From contig CM034238.1 of assembly GCA_019916065.1 (NCBI GenBank), positions 41,813,677 through 41,877,676 on the forward strand: a stretch of DNA of 64,000 nt, given 5' to 3'. The notes under the pieces are model-generated. The model searched no databases, was not told the DNA's origin, and saw only the letters and a program-made list of their open reading frames with translations. Positions 44,298 to 55,045 of the stretch are shown piece after piece; the first letter of the stretch is position 1, and the number at the start of each line of letters is the position of its first letter. This stretch comes from Vitellaria paradoxa. Its lineage: Eukaryota > Streptophyta > Magnoliopsida > Ericales > Sapotaceae. The position numbers and the translations under genes were made by a program.

Positions 44298-46367
44298 ATG
44301 TCTCTCCCATCAACAAAGCTTCCCCTTCTCCTAATAATCACCTTTTTTATTTTTCTGATCATCATCCCCTTCGCAGCTCCATTGTCCTTCAACTTCAGCC
44401 GTTTCAGTCCGGACGATGACAGCATAAAATGCAACAGAGCTGATGTAGTAAACAACGTCATCCAACTCATCAAAAACAAAGCCGAGATCGGAAGAGCCAC
44501 GTACGCGGAACCGATGCAGCTTTGGGACAACGCCACGAGGAACCTCACGGACTTCACCACCCAATTCTCCTTCGTCATGAAACTGACCACGGAGTACCAG
44601 AACAATACCGGTTGGCAAAAGGAGAAGTACGGCGATGGGTTTGCCTTCTTCCTTGCGCCCGTAGGTTCGCGCAGTATTCCGGATGGGGCAACGGCAGCGG
44701 GCGGCCTTGGCCTTGCAAGCGATGATCAGATACTGAATTCAACACACAATTCTTTCGTTGCCGTGGAGTTTGATATTTTTAAGAACGACGATTACGATCC
44801 CGACAACAGCCATGTCGGCATTGACATCGACTCGTTGAGATCTGTTAAAAATATTACGTGGTGGAGGAGTAGCATTCCGGATGGGAAGGAAAACGAGGCT
44901 TGGATTCGTTACGATTCTAAATCGAAAAATCTGAGTGTTGTTTTCGCCGGTATTGTAAACAACGCCACCATCTCACAAGGCCTTTCTTACGTAGTTGATC
45001 TGAGAGAGTACTTGCCAGACCAGGTTGTTTTTGGCTTTTCAGCTACGACAGGAGCTGCTTCGGCGGTCACCCAAACCATTCTATCGTGGAATTTTAGTTC
45101 CACTCTGCAGATCGATCGAAACGTAAGCACGCCAAGTACAAGAAATCCAGGCAAAACCAACAAAGGGCTGGTGGTTGGATTGGCTGTGGGCGGAAGCGTT
45201 TTGGTTGGTGGGTTCGGATTGCTTTTCTTTCTCTTGTGGAAGAGAAAGAAAATAAAGCGGGAAAATGAAGATGATGACGACTCCGGCCTTGATGTGGACA
45301 TGGTTGATGAATTCGAGAGGGGTACTGGACCAAAGAAGTTCTCGTACAAGGAGTTGGCTCGCGCGACGAACGATTTCGCGCCACAAGACAAGCTTGGAGA
45401 AGGAGGATTTGGTGAGGTTTACAGAGGTTTTTTGAGGGAATTGAATGCCCAAGTTGCTGTGAAGAAGATATCAAGAGGTTCGAGGCAGGGAATAAAGGAG
45501 TACGCATCAGAAGTAAGGATCATTAGTCGACTGAGGCACAGGAATTTGGTACAAATCATTGGTTGGTCCCATGAGGGAAGACAACTCCTACTTGTCTACG
45601 AGTTCATGCCAAATGGAAGTTTGGATTCCCATCTCTTTAAGAAAGAAAGCTTGTTGGAGTGGGCGTTGAGGTATAAAATTGCTCAAGGTTTAGCCTCGGC
45701 ATTGCTATATCTACAAGAAGAATGGGAGCAGTGCGTGGTGCATAGAGATATAAAATCGAGCAACGTAATGTTGGATTTGAATTTCAATGCCAAACTTGGA
45801 GATTTTGGGCTAGCCAGACTTATTGACCATGAAAAAGAATTACACACCACAATTTTGGCCGGGACAATGGGCTATGTGGCTCCTGAATGCATCGCCGGTC
45901 GAAAATCTAGTAAGGAATCAGATGTGTTCAGTTTTGGAGTTGTCGCACTCGAAATAGCATGCAGAAGAAGACCCATCAACCATAAAGTCTCGAAAAATCA
46001 GGTGATTTTGGTGGAGTGGGTTTGGGAGCTTTATGGAATGGGAAAGCTTCTTAAGGCAACTGACCTGAAACTGGGTGCAAATTTCAATGTAGAAGAGATG
46101 GAACGGTTGATGGTCGTCAGGTTGTGGTGTGCTCATCCAGACTGCAAGCTTCGACCTTCGATTAGGCAAGTGATTCAAGTTCTTAAATTCGAAGCTCTTT
46201 TGCCTGTTCTTCCTTTGGTGATGCCCGTGGCGACTTACTTGGTTCCTTCAAGGACTAATGATGGGTTAGCTGCTGCGGCCTCTGAAAGCAATCAAATTCA
46301 TTCTTTGAGCCATATTGATTCATCTTTTACAGCTTCTATTTCATATTCATCTATTTTGTTTTCGTGA
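44298..46367 (+). CDS. L-type lectin-domain receptor kinase (gene B)
   Basis: A complete single-exon gene of 689 residues with the same architecture as gene A. The signal peptide is about 1-28 and the legume-lectin domain about 30-270. The metal-binding set Glu157, Asp159, Phe161, Asn163, Asp167 and His172 is intact. The transmembrane helix is about 290-313 with a KRKKIKR stop-transfer, followed by an acidic juxtamembrane (EDDDDSGLDVDMVDEFE). The kinase is about 360-630: GEGGFG 367-372, Lys389, Glu405, HRD 482-484, DFG 502-504 and APE 528-530. All catalytic residues are present, so an active membrane Ser/Thr kinase is expected. The residue after APE is Cys531 where gene A has Tyr520, and ACRRRP replaces the usual ACGRR; both are mild departures. 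The family acts in extracellular sensing, often in immunity; the ligand is not predictable. Confidence 0.95.
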   Translation: MSLPSTKLPLLLIITFFIFLIIIPFAAPLSFNFSRFSPDDDSIKCNRADVVNNVIQLIKNKAEIGRATYAEPMQLWDNATRNLTDFTTQFSFVMKLTTEYQNNTGWQKEKYGDGFAFFLAPVGSRSIPDGATAAGGLGLASDDQILNSTHNSFVAVEFDIFKNDDYDPDNSHVGIDIDSLRSVKNITWWRSSIPDGKENEAWIRYDSKSKNLSVVFAGIVNNATISQGLSYVVDLREYLPDQVVFGFSATTGAASAVTQTILSWNFSSTLQIDRNVSTPSTRNPGKTNKGLVVGLAVGGSVLVGGFGLLFFLLWKRKKIKRENEDDDDSGLDVDMVDEFERGTGPKKFSYKELARATNDFAPQDKLGEGGFGEVYRGFLRELNAQVAVKKISRGSRQGIKEYASEVRIISRLRHRNLVQIIGWSHEGRQLLLVYEFMPNGSLDSHLFKKESLLEWALRYKIAQGLASALLYLQEEWEQCVVHRDIKSSNVMLDLNFNAKLGDFGLARLIDHEKELHTTILAGTMGYVAPECIAGRKSSKESDVFSFGVVALEIACRRRPINHKVSKNQVILVEWVWELYGMGKLLKATDLKLGANFNVEEMERLMVVRLWCAHPDCKLRPSIRQVIQVLKFEALLPVLPLVMPVATYLVPSRTNDGLAAAASESNQIHSLSHIDSSFTASISYSSILFS

Positions 46368-46550
46368 TTGATTAATTTAAGATTTTTTTTTTCTTTTTTT
46401 CTTTGGAAATATGCATATATGATCAAGTTTATATTTTCTATATTTTTTTTGTTGAAGCTAAGAAATTTATTTTTGTTTACTTGGTTATGATGTAAGCTCA
46501 AGTTATATTTGTTGATTCAATAGTGAATTTTCTTAGCATTGCTGTAGTCA
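46368..46550. other. 3' flank of gene B
   Basis: Resembles the 3' flank of gene A in parts (ATGATGYAAGCTC, GTGAATTKTCTTAGCA), so gene duplication extended past the stop codon. No poly(A) signal is assigned. Confidence 0.5.
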
Positions 46551-46760
46551 CACTACTGGGTAAATTGGAATGGTCGGCCACCTAAGGCGGTCAGCTAAAG
46601 GCAACTAGGCGGTCGTCAAAGGTAGAGACGACCGCTCACGACTACTTTAAGGTGTTTGGTTATGGTGGAGTCGAGAAATAGAATAAATGACTACTTAAGA
46701 TTGTTGCCAATAACAACGACTTCCTTTTAATGTGCGACTGTTTTCGTGACCTCTGGGAGC
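46551..46760. mobile_element. Possible CACTA-type terminus
   Basis: CACTACTGGGTAAATT at 46551 resembles the terminal inverted repeat of plant CACTA (En/Spm) elements. It is followed by short repeated GGCGGTC / GACCGC motifs like subterminal repeats. The opposite end was not found. Weak. Confidence 0.4.
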
Positions 46761-47225
46761 CATCGTTTGACCGGTGACCCTCCTTTTAACCCACACACTC
46801 AAAGGTATTGGGCATTTGTCACCCTCAGGGAACTGCTTCTAGGTGCACCTTCCCCGACTCGAACCCCTATCACTTAAGTATTAAGTAGGGGCATGAGTGG
46901 GTACCTATGACCACTTGGCCAATGTGCGGCCGTTTTTGCGACCTTAGGGAAAAATCGTCTGACCTGCGGCCCTCCTTTCAACCCACACACACAAAGGTAT
47001 TATGTATTTGTTACCCTCAGGGAGAACTGCCTTAGGGTGTGCCTTCCCCGACTCGAACCCCTGTCACTTAAGTATTAAGTAGGGGCTTGAGTGGGTACCC
47101 ATGACTACTTGGCCTGGTGGCTCATGGGTACCCATTCAAGCTCTTACTTTATACTTAAGTGACAGGGGTTCAAGTCAGGGGAGGTGCACCATAAGGCAGT
47201 TCTCCCTGAGGGTGACAAATACATA
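46755..47225. mobile_element. Three tRNA-derived SINE-like copies, two tandem and one head-to-head
   Basis: Two minus-strand copies have RNA polymerase III box pairs: box B complement GACTCGAACC at 46856-46865 with box A complement CCACTTGGCCA at 46911-46921, and again at 47050-47059 with CTACTTGGCCT at 47105-47115. The repeat period is 194 bp. A third copy on the plus strand starts at about 47110 (TGGCCTGGTGG) with box B-like GGTTCAAGTC at 47167-47176. Copies 2 and 3 share a palindromic centre at about 47110. No poly(A) tail is seen, so the SINE label rests on the internal promoter boxes. Confidence 0.5.
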
Positions 47226-48365
47226 ATATAAGGATATGAAGAGAGCTGATATAAACGGGGCAAGTACAGATAAGTTGCGGCATAATGTTAACACAAAAAT
47301 AACCTTAGACACGTAGCATGCTGCTGAGCACGATCGAAAAGTACTTGGTAGGGCTGAGTAATCAAAGGATGATTGAAGTTGGGTCCCACTTCGTTTTGGA
47401 ACGAAATTAGTGTGATCCTAACCATAAATGCGAAATAGTAACAAATGAACTGAATTTATTACCTAAAAATTGAGGTAGTTAGTTCATCCCCTTACAAGTG
47501 GCAGACGGACATGACATTTGGGCATCCAGGAGGGTAGGTGCAGTCTATTGAAATGCCCATTCCACTCACGCGCATTAAATGCAAAATAGGAGTAAGGTCA
47601 AAGCATTTAAAGAAAGGGAGATTATTACATACTTTAATATGCATACACAAGATACACAATGATTACAATCCAATTATTTATTTATTAATTTATTCATATT
47701 TACTAACTATAAATACAACACTTAGCTCAGAAATTCAGGTACACTCTATTGTCAATTTAACACTTTTTTCTTTGCTTAAGTCTACTTAAACACCTCAAGC
47801 CATTACTGACTTTTTCATCGGAGAGTTTTCTAGTCGGGGGCAGACATAACTTTCTTTTTCTTTGTGCTCAGCAAGCTTGCTTTTGGATTTTCGGTTGCTG
47901 CGGAGAGCAATTTTGGCAAGGAAGTTTTTATTGCCGAACATGCATTAACTTCTATTTTCATTCCTTTTGTTTATCTGGGGATGTGAGGTGGGCGTGTGGC
48001 CAAGCTTAGAATAATGGAAACTCTTGGTTTCTTTTACCATGGACATATATAAAATAACTAAACCACGTAAATTTCTTTGGGTTATGATTGCTTTAATGTT
48101 TTAGGACCCAATATATAGTCCCTTGTGGTATGATATAGCCCTTTTTAGGTTACTAGAGCTAACTTTCAAACACAAGTTACCAAGGTTGGAACAATAAAAT
48201 AGAAGGCTACTATGGTTCAAATGGAAGCCCAAATGGTTTGAAATCTTTATCATCATGGCCTACATTACTGTTATAGTGTAGAGGTTGGCTGAAGTGCCCA
48301 AATGTCTTACTCATAATCGCATAGAAACTTTGTGCTTTGGCTCAATTTTTTATTTTTTTTATAAC
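47226..48365. other. Unassigned intergenic region
   Basis: No gene is recognised. The small open frame at 47538-47789 has no domain. Confidence 0.35.
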
Positions 48366-48373
48366 CCTAAGAG

Positions 48374-51300
48374 TAGTGGTGAAAAAGGGTTGGGTCGGGT
48401 TTGACCCGCCCTCAGACTCGTAGTTGACCTGGCCTTCAGTTAGCTTGCCTTTGTTGAGCCTTCCCCTTTCCCTCTTCAGGTTGGGTTGGGTCGGGCCAAG
48501 GTCAACAATGCTTGCCCTTGACCCCCCAGCTAACCTGAAAGAATTTTTTAATATTTTTAACACTTTTTATAAATTAAATAAAATACAAATAAAATTCATA
48601 CAAACACGTTAAAACATTTATTGATAAAAATTAAAATTTATTAAAAAATTAACAATTAAATTTTTATTACAAATTTACAAATGTAGACTTGTAAAAAAAA
48701 AAAAAAAAGATAGAGTAAGTGAATGGGTGCATTACTTCAGGTCTTACACATCCAAACTAAGTTGGCACCTATAAGCCTTACTATTATTTGCAAATATTAT
48801 TCATCACTACTATGTTCTTCTACTTCACCCAAATACATTACTTCAAAGTCAAGAGTAAGTTTCTCTTTTTCGTTGGCTTGTTAATTTTTTTTTTCTCGGC
48901 GAGATATCAATCTCGCAAAAATATCAAGGCCTCTATTATATTTGGGCCAATCGACTCCTACGGTCACTAATAACACGCCCACTTGCACTAAATTCTTGTT
49001 CGGATGCTACAGTATAAACTGAAAATATGAGGATGTCATGGGCAAAAGAAAGTTGAAATAATAAAAAATTTAGACTGTTATCCCTTCCACCAGTTTGAAA
49101 GATTGAAGTCATTTTCATTTTGAATTAGAGATGCACCCACATAACGTTGCAGATCAAATGAAAATGAGCCGCCACTTGTTGATGCATCCGTTTGTCAATA
49201 TTTCACTTGATTCCGAAAAGATAAGTCCCTAAAATTAGGATCAGAGGATCGCATTGTGGTGGTTGTCGGTGGGGCATGTGTACGATTAGTATCAAAACGA
49301 TCTAATTGCTCTTTAATATTATTTAATTGCTCATTGGCACTTTCAAGACCATATAGTAGTTCTAAGAATACAAGAAGATTATCTTCTTTATGCCTAGGGT
49401 CTAAAATAATTGCAAAACCAAAATATACAAGAAATGATTTAAAATATTTATTAAAATTTTCCATCATTTTATAACTATATTACTATAATAGGGTTAGGTA
49501 ATATATTTTTTGAAAACATCATCAATAGTAGCTAATTGATAAAGAACTGTAAAAGAGGTAGGAGAATAAATCCTACAAAATAATTTAGTTGCAACATCAA
49601 AAACATGTAAAAAATCTTTATAAAAAATTGCATTGGCCCAACCAATGTCCAAAATAGTTTTCAAACCAATAACTTGTTATTTAAAATAAATAATTCAATT
49701 GCCCAATTCTATTTTATATTAATTTCAATAGGCAATTTCCTAGGTTTTAAACCTAATTGGCTACATATACTTCAAATATATGAACTCTTTTTGGAGAACT
49801 TATAATAGAAATTATACTTTTTTTTATTTTCAAAATAGAGGTATCTAAAACATCTAATCCCTTTTTAACAATTAAATTAAGTATATAAGTACAACAACGC
49901 CCTAGAAATAAAACACTCCTTGAAGACAAAGCATTATCCTCAGTAATTAAAACAAACATTATTATATGAAGTATTAACTAAAGTAATAGAAAATATTTTT
50001 TTGTAAATCCCCATGATGCAAGTTCATTAAAAATAATTTCCCCAATTGTCACTCTAGTGTAGGGTTGTTCAACTAATTAAAAAAAAATAATGGGTTTATT
50101 TAAATTCCAATTTTTGTCTATGTAATGTATAGTTATATAAATATATTGAAGATTTTGACGAGAACTCTACATATCGGATTAAACAAACATTTCCTTCAAA
50201 ATTTTAAAGCAAAAGTTTTTAACTGTTCTTTTTTTTCTCAAAATCTCGCAAGACATGATTTCTTCAAGTGTTTCATGAAAAACAATGAAATTATTGTGTA
50301 AAACTAATGCGAATAAATTTTTCTAAATTTGGATTTTCACTCATTTGTTCATCTTTAACAATAAATCTAATTAAATTATTTTGTGTTCTTGTAGAATCAT
50401 AAGAAAAAAATACTTAAATTACCCTTTCACTACCTAATTGAGATTGAGTAACATGTGGAAAGAATTGATCAATGATGGAATTGATGCAAAAATCTTGTGA
50501 ATGTTTTCTATTTAAATGTCTTTTTAAGTGAGTAGTATAAAAGTTGTCCTACAACCTGATAATTCCCCACAATTATTGTATTTTGCTTTAGACACTCCAT
50601 CATTGCATGTAATTCCAGTAAAAAAATCCTAACTTTTGAACTCACACGCTGTTGGGTTGGTCGCGATGATGATGCAGCACAACGGCAGTAGCAACAGTAG
50701 CATTACTTATGCTAAGGGGTGTTGGTATTACAAATTGCTTCTGGGTGGGAAAAGTGTAAGAGTCCCCACCCTCCAAATCAAAAAAAATGGGAGTCTCTAG
50801 GAACCATTTGGAAAAATTAATTTGATAGAAAAATTAATTTGATGGAAAAAAATTAAAGTAGCAAATTAAAAAAAAAATGTTTGTATGCAAATTAACAAAA
50901 AAATAAAGTGTGCAAAATTAAATTACTAACTTGGAATAATTTGAAACCTTAAAACATTTGATTTTTTAATCTTGAATTCAAATTTGAAGCACTTTAGCGC
51001 AATTGAAGAATATTAGCTTGGGCCTTGAGACTCGAGAGAGTAAAGTATTTGAGAGAGAATGAGAATTTTTTTTGTGATTTTTAGATTGAAGATGGGGGGA
51101 TATTTATAATGGATGATTGGGGTGGGTTTATAATTTTTTAGGGGTCAAATTGTAATTAAAAAAGAAAAGAGAGTCGTTTGGGGGAGCAACGGCTACTGCT
51201 AGGAAAAAAAAAAAAAAAAACAAACTGTCAAAGAACCATTGGGGAAAAAAATTTCAAATGAAAAAAATCGTTGTGTGTGGGCTCCTATGCGGGGTTGTAG

Positions 51301-51483
51301 GGCTGGGGGATCGGGTCGAGATTGGCCTGGGTCTCAGGTCGCGTATCTCAACCCAAGCCCTAACCCAAGGGTTTAGGGGTAGGGTGGGCCGGGTAGTACG
51401 ACATTCAGGGCAGGGGAAGGCCAAGCTTTTTCTGGGCTGAGTCAGGCTAGGATTCCGGTCGACCCAACCCTTTTACACCTTTA
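48374..51483 (-). mobile_element. hAT-family DNA transposon, decayed
   Basis: A 3.1-kb element with imperfect terminal inverted repeats: TAGTGGTGAAAAAGGGTTGG at 48374 and, inverted, TAAAGGTGTAAAAGGGTTGG at 51483. It is flanked by an imperfect 8-bp target duplication, CCTAAGAG (48366-48373) versus TCTGAGAG (51484-51491). The GC-rich subterminal regions are full of GGGTTGGG, GGGTCGGG and GACCC words. Inside is a minus-strand transposase relic. The 8-bp duplication and the transposase motifs both indicate hAT. Confidence 0.8.
48935..50640 (-). pseudogene. hAT transposase pseudogene (BED/RNase H-like/dimerisation)
   Basis: Minus-strand fragments in order are as follows. A BED-finger-like stretch ends HLKRHLNRKHSQ near 50540. 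The RNase H-fold block RCCTYILNLIVKKGLDVLD lies at 49900-49840. MMENFNKYFKSF and ILDPRHK lie at about 49467-49385. SGGSFSFDLQRYVGASLI lies near 49175-49120, and a C-terminal dimerisation block VYTVASEQEFSASGRVISD lies near 49015-48950. These are hAT transposase landmarks. Many stops and frameshifts interrupt them, so the protein is dead. Confidence 0.8.
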
Positions 51484-51491
51484 TCTGAGAG

Positions 51492-52903
51492 TTCTAGTGT
51501 GTGAAGAAATTTGTAAGGCTGTTTTCTAAGTAGGAAAATTATGTATACTTGTCTTCACGTTAGAAAAATTACAAGTGATTGCCCGTGCTTAAAGATACAT
51601 AAATATAATTTAAGGTGCAAATAGTTCAAATTTCAATTTATAAAATAAACCTATATAAAAAACTGTGAAAATAAAAATCATTAATCAAAATAGACTAAGG
51701 TATCGATACAATGTTTAATAAATATGTAAAATTTTATCACATTTTTAAAAATAATAATTTAAAAACATTTTATATAAAAAGTATTCAAAAAATTGAAATG
51801 ATAGAAAAGACAACCAAAGTGGAAATAAAAATAAAAATAATCTTGGCCATTAAGCAGATCTAACGGTTAAAAATATCCCAAATTCAAAATTTTGAGTTTT
51901 CTTATTATATAAATTATGCAAAGAGTGTAAAAGTGTATGTATTTAAAATTTAAGTATTAAGCACATGAAAATTAAAATTTTAATTCAAATGTTTATTTTT
52001 TAATAAATTTTAAAATAAAATTAAAGTTAAAATATCATTTTTTAAAAATAAAAAATTTAGTTAATTTTTTCTAATAGGTATCCGTACATTGTTTAATAAA
52101 TGTGTAAAATTTTATTATTTATTACAAATATTATCACATTTTTTAAAATATTAATTTAAAAAAATATAAAAAGTGTGTAAGATTATGTTTTCAAGTGAAG
52201 TGATCGAAAAGACAACAAAAGAGAATAGAGAAAGAAATAATCTTAACCATTAAATAAATCCAATGGTTGATAACATTTTTGGAAATATTAATTTAAAAAA
52301 ATTTATAAATAAAAGGTATTAAAAAAATATAAGAAGAGTGAGATATTAGATTTTTATGTGAAATAACTGAAAAGACAATTAAAGTGGATAGAAATAAGTA
52401 ATCTTGACTATTGAATAAATCTAACAATAAAAAATATATAAATATCAAATCATGGATTATATTGTTATATAAATATCCTTGTATTTATAGTTCTATTCTT
52501 GAGAATTCTTTAATAAAATTTAAATTTATTATATTTAGAAACATAGATACACTTATCGAATCACATAATTTTGTATTCTTAGTTGTTTCCCTTATCTTTA
52601 ATTTCTTTAGTTATTCTTGCATTTTTTACCATAGCTACACATAATTTAAATTGGTGAACCTATGCTTATAAGATTGGATTTGGGTTCGCAGCTTGAACCC
52701 GTCCAATTTGTGCCATTAATTAATAACTTGAATGCTATAAATCAATCCACGTATTCAATTACTAAATAAACTAAAAAAAAAGAGGGGGGTCTGTCTCTTT
52801 CTCTGTCTCTCTCTCTCTCTCTTTCTAAAAGAGTTCCTGAACGGGCACGAATCATTTTGAAAAATCCAATAAATATAGGAAAACCTGCATAAGTGAGAGA
52901 GAC
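51492..52903. other. AT-rich intergenic region
   Basis: No gene seen. Loosely repeated blocks (AAAGACAAYYAAAGTGGA, TTAAATAAATC) recur about every 400 bp at 51805, 52210 and 52370, suggesting old local duplications. A CT tract lies at about 52794-52823. Confidence 0.4.
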
Positions 52904-52918
52904 AACATTGACCACATG

Positions 52919-53179
52919 AAACCCCAAGGGGTTAGATGGGATGGTCTTGGACTGGGACTTAGGGGCTTACCATCCCAAGGTCTCAAGTTCAAGTCTCCTC
53001 TCTAGCAAAAACTTTGGGCCAGCCTCCCGGGCGCAAAGCGTAGTAAAGGTTGGTAGGACGGGCCTCCTTGGCTGGACGAACCGTATCCAGTTCTTGGGTG
53101 TGGGTCCGACTCCCCGCCGCTACGCGAGTTCGCGATTGACCGCTATACATGTTGAGGGGCCGGTATGTGTGGCACAAAC

Positions 53180-53210
<31 letters not shown>
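52919..53210 (+). mobile_element. tRNA-derived SINE with poly(A) tail
   Basis: A 292-bp element with an internal Pol III promoter: box A-like near 52934-52955 (GATGGGATGGTCTTGGACTG) and box B-like GTTCAAGTC near 52988. It ends in a run of about 31 A residues and is flanked by the perfect 15-bp target duplication AACATTGACCACATG at 52904-52918 and 53211-53225. The perfect duplication and uninterrupted tail suggest a fairly young insertion. It lies 170 bp upstream of the start codon of the kinase-less lectin receptor and so falls in that gene's promoter or 5' UTR. Confidence 0.88.
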
Positions 53211-53213
<3 letters not shown>

Positions 53214-53379
53214 ATTGACCACATGCCTAAGAACCAACAGCAACGACAACAATAATAAGGGACTAAATGAAGATTGAACTGGAAAGTGATCTGCTTCATC
53301 AAGCTATCAAAATGACAAACCTGCAATCTTAATAGCTAAATCTCCTTCCAATAATTGGTCCTTTACAACCTTGGAAATT

Positions 53380-54615
53380 ATGAATCTCCAACCACCAAAC
53401 TTTCCTCTTCACAGGGTCATAACAATTTTCCTTTACCTGATCATTCCCTTCGCGGCTCCTTTATCGTTCAACTTCAATCGTTTCAGCCCAAACGATCCTT
53501 CCATAGAATACGAGAGAGCATACGTTGAAGAAAATGTCATCAAACTCACGAATTCAAACTCCGTAACCTTCGGCAGAGCCACATATTCCAAACCAATGCA
53601 ACTCTGGGACAAGGCTTCAGGAAATCTCACGGACTTCACCACCCACTTCTCATTCATCATCGATTCGCAGAATAGATCGTGCTATGGCGATGGAATCGCA
53701 TTCTTCCTCGCGCCAGCGGGTTCGAGAATACCCGATGGGGCAAGGAAAGGTGGAACTCTCGGCCTTACAAGCGATAACCAGACGCTGAATTCGAAAGACA
53801 ACCCATTTGTAGCTGTGGAGTTCGATATTTATCCGAACCCGGACTGGGACCCGGAACATGAGCACGCTGGTATTGTTGAAATAGTTTGATGAACATTATT
53901 AGACTCACCTCTAAATAGCTTAAATTTTTAAGATAATTGATAACTTAACATGATACAAGAGTTTTAATTTCAGAAGGTACTAAATTTGAATGTTGTAATT
54001 CTCTATTTATTGTTATATACTTTATTTACTTTTATTGGTGCAGGTATTGATATCAACTCGATGAAATCTGTCAATAATGTTACATGGTGGAGTAGGAGTG
54101 GTATTCTTAAAGGAAAGAAGAATGATGCTTGGATTAGTTACAATTCCAATTCTAAAACTCTTAGTGTTGTTTTCACTGGTTTTGTATCTAATACAATTGT
54201 CCAACAAGAACTTTGTTACGTAGTTGATATGAGAGATCACTTGCCAGAATGGGTTACTTTTGGATTCTCAGCAGCAACAGGAAATGAATATGCTAGCCAG
54301 AGCATTCTTTCATGGAATTTCAATTCAACTCTGGAAATTGGAAATAAAGATAGAAGTAACAGCCACACAAGGCTGGTGGTTGGATTGACTGTGGGTGGGA
54401 GTGTTTTGGTTTGTGGATTGGTTTTGTTTTCTCTCCATGGATGGAAGAAGAAGAAAAAGAGAGTAGGAAAAGAAGATGAGCGTAAGTTTGGTGTGAACGT
54501 GGACGATGATAGGCAAGCAATCCCTGTGCTTAATTTTGAAGCTCCATTGCCTAGGCCTTCAAGAAAGATGTCTCTGCCAAGAGCTTCTGCTCCTCCAGTA
54601 CTGAATTGTAATTAA
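53380..54615 (+). CDS. Kinase-less lectin receptor-like protein (LecRK derivative)
   Basis: Two exons, 53380-53869 and 54044-54615, encode 353 residues. Residues 1-27 are a signal peptide (start at the ATG at 53380, aligned with the other paralogues). Residues 28-262 are a full legume-lectin domain with intact metal ligands Glu147, Asp149, Tyr151, Asn153, Asp157 and His162. Residues 273-295 are a transmembrane helix. The cytoplasmic tail of about 58 residues has a KKKKKR stop-transfer, an acidic NVDDDR stretch and then AIPVLNFEAPLP, which aligns to the motif just after the kinase domain in genes A and B (VIQVLKFEAPLP). The entire kinase, about 290 residues, is missing with the frame preserved. 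It is probably a plasma-membrane lectin receptor-like protein that could act as a co-receptor or decoy. Splicing and expression are inferred, not shown. Confidence 0.8.
53870..54043 (+). other. Intron (174 bp) within the lectin domain
   Basis: It starts GTATTG and ends GGTGCAG, with a T-rich tract before the acceptor. Removing it restores the conserved HAGIDINSMKSV reading. Genes A and B and all lectin pseudogenes here are uninterrupted at this point. GGTATTG occurs at both boundaries (53869-53875 and 54043-54049). The inner sequence GCTTAAATTTTTAAGATAAT followed by TAACTTAACATGATACAAGAG resembles the end of a small LTR element and a decayed initiator-Met primer-binding site. Confidence 0.75.
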
Positions 54616-55045
54616 TCCACCCACACCCCCAATTTCTGATAATTGGCCAACAAGCCAAGTACATGTCTTCATGCAAGATATTCATGTATATAAATTGGTT
54701 TGATAATTTCGATGTGAGTTGTCTTATATTTCACTTTTTAGTCTCATATAATTTTTTTTCACCAAAATATAATTTTATTTTGGTTCGGTAACTCTTAAGA
54801 TTGCTGTTCATAAACTTCATATTCTTTTAAATTAAACTAGACTCATTTGTCTAGAGGGAATTTTTTTTTAATTTCAATTTTTTTTTTTTAAATATGAACA
54901 GCATATCTAAAAATTATCAAATAACAAATCATAAAAAAATAAATAAAAAAAAATATCCAAACGAGGCCAACGTATTTAAAATAAGTTGACGGTGCCATAG
55001 TTAATGACAACAATGACAATTCTTCAAAGTTGAATCCACATTCTA
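54500..55045. repeat. Segmental duplication copy 2 (partner 285-1345)
   Basis: Contains the kinase-less receptor's tail and 3' flank, matching the left edge of the window in two blocks. See the entry at 285. Confidence 0.7.
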
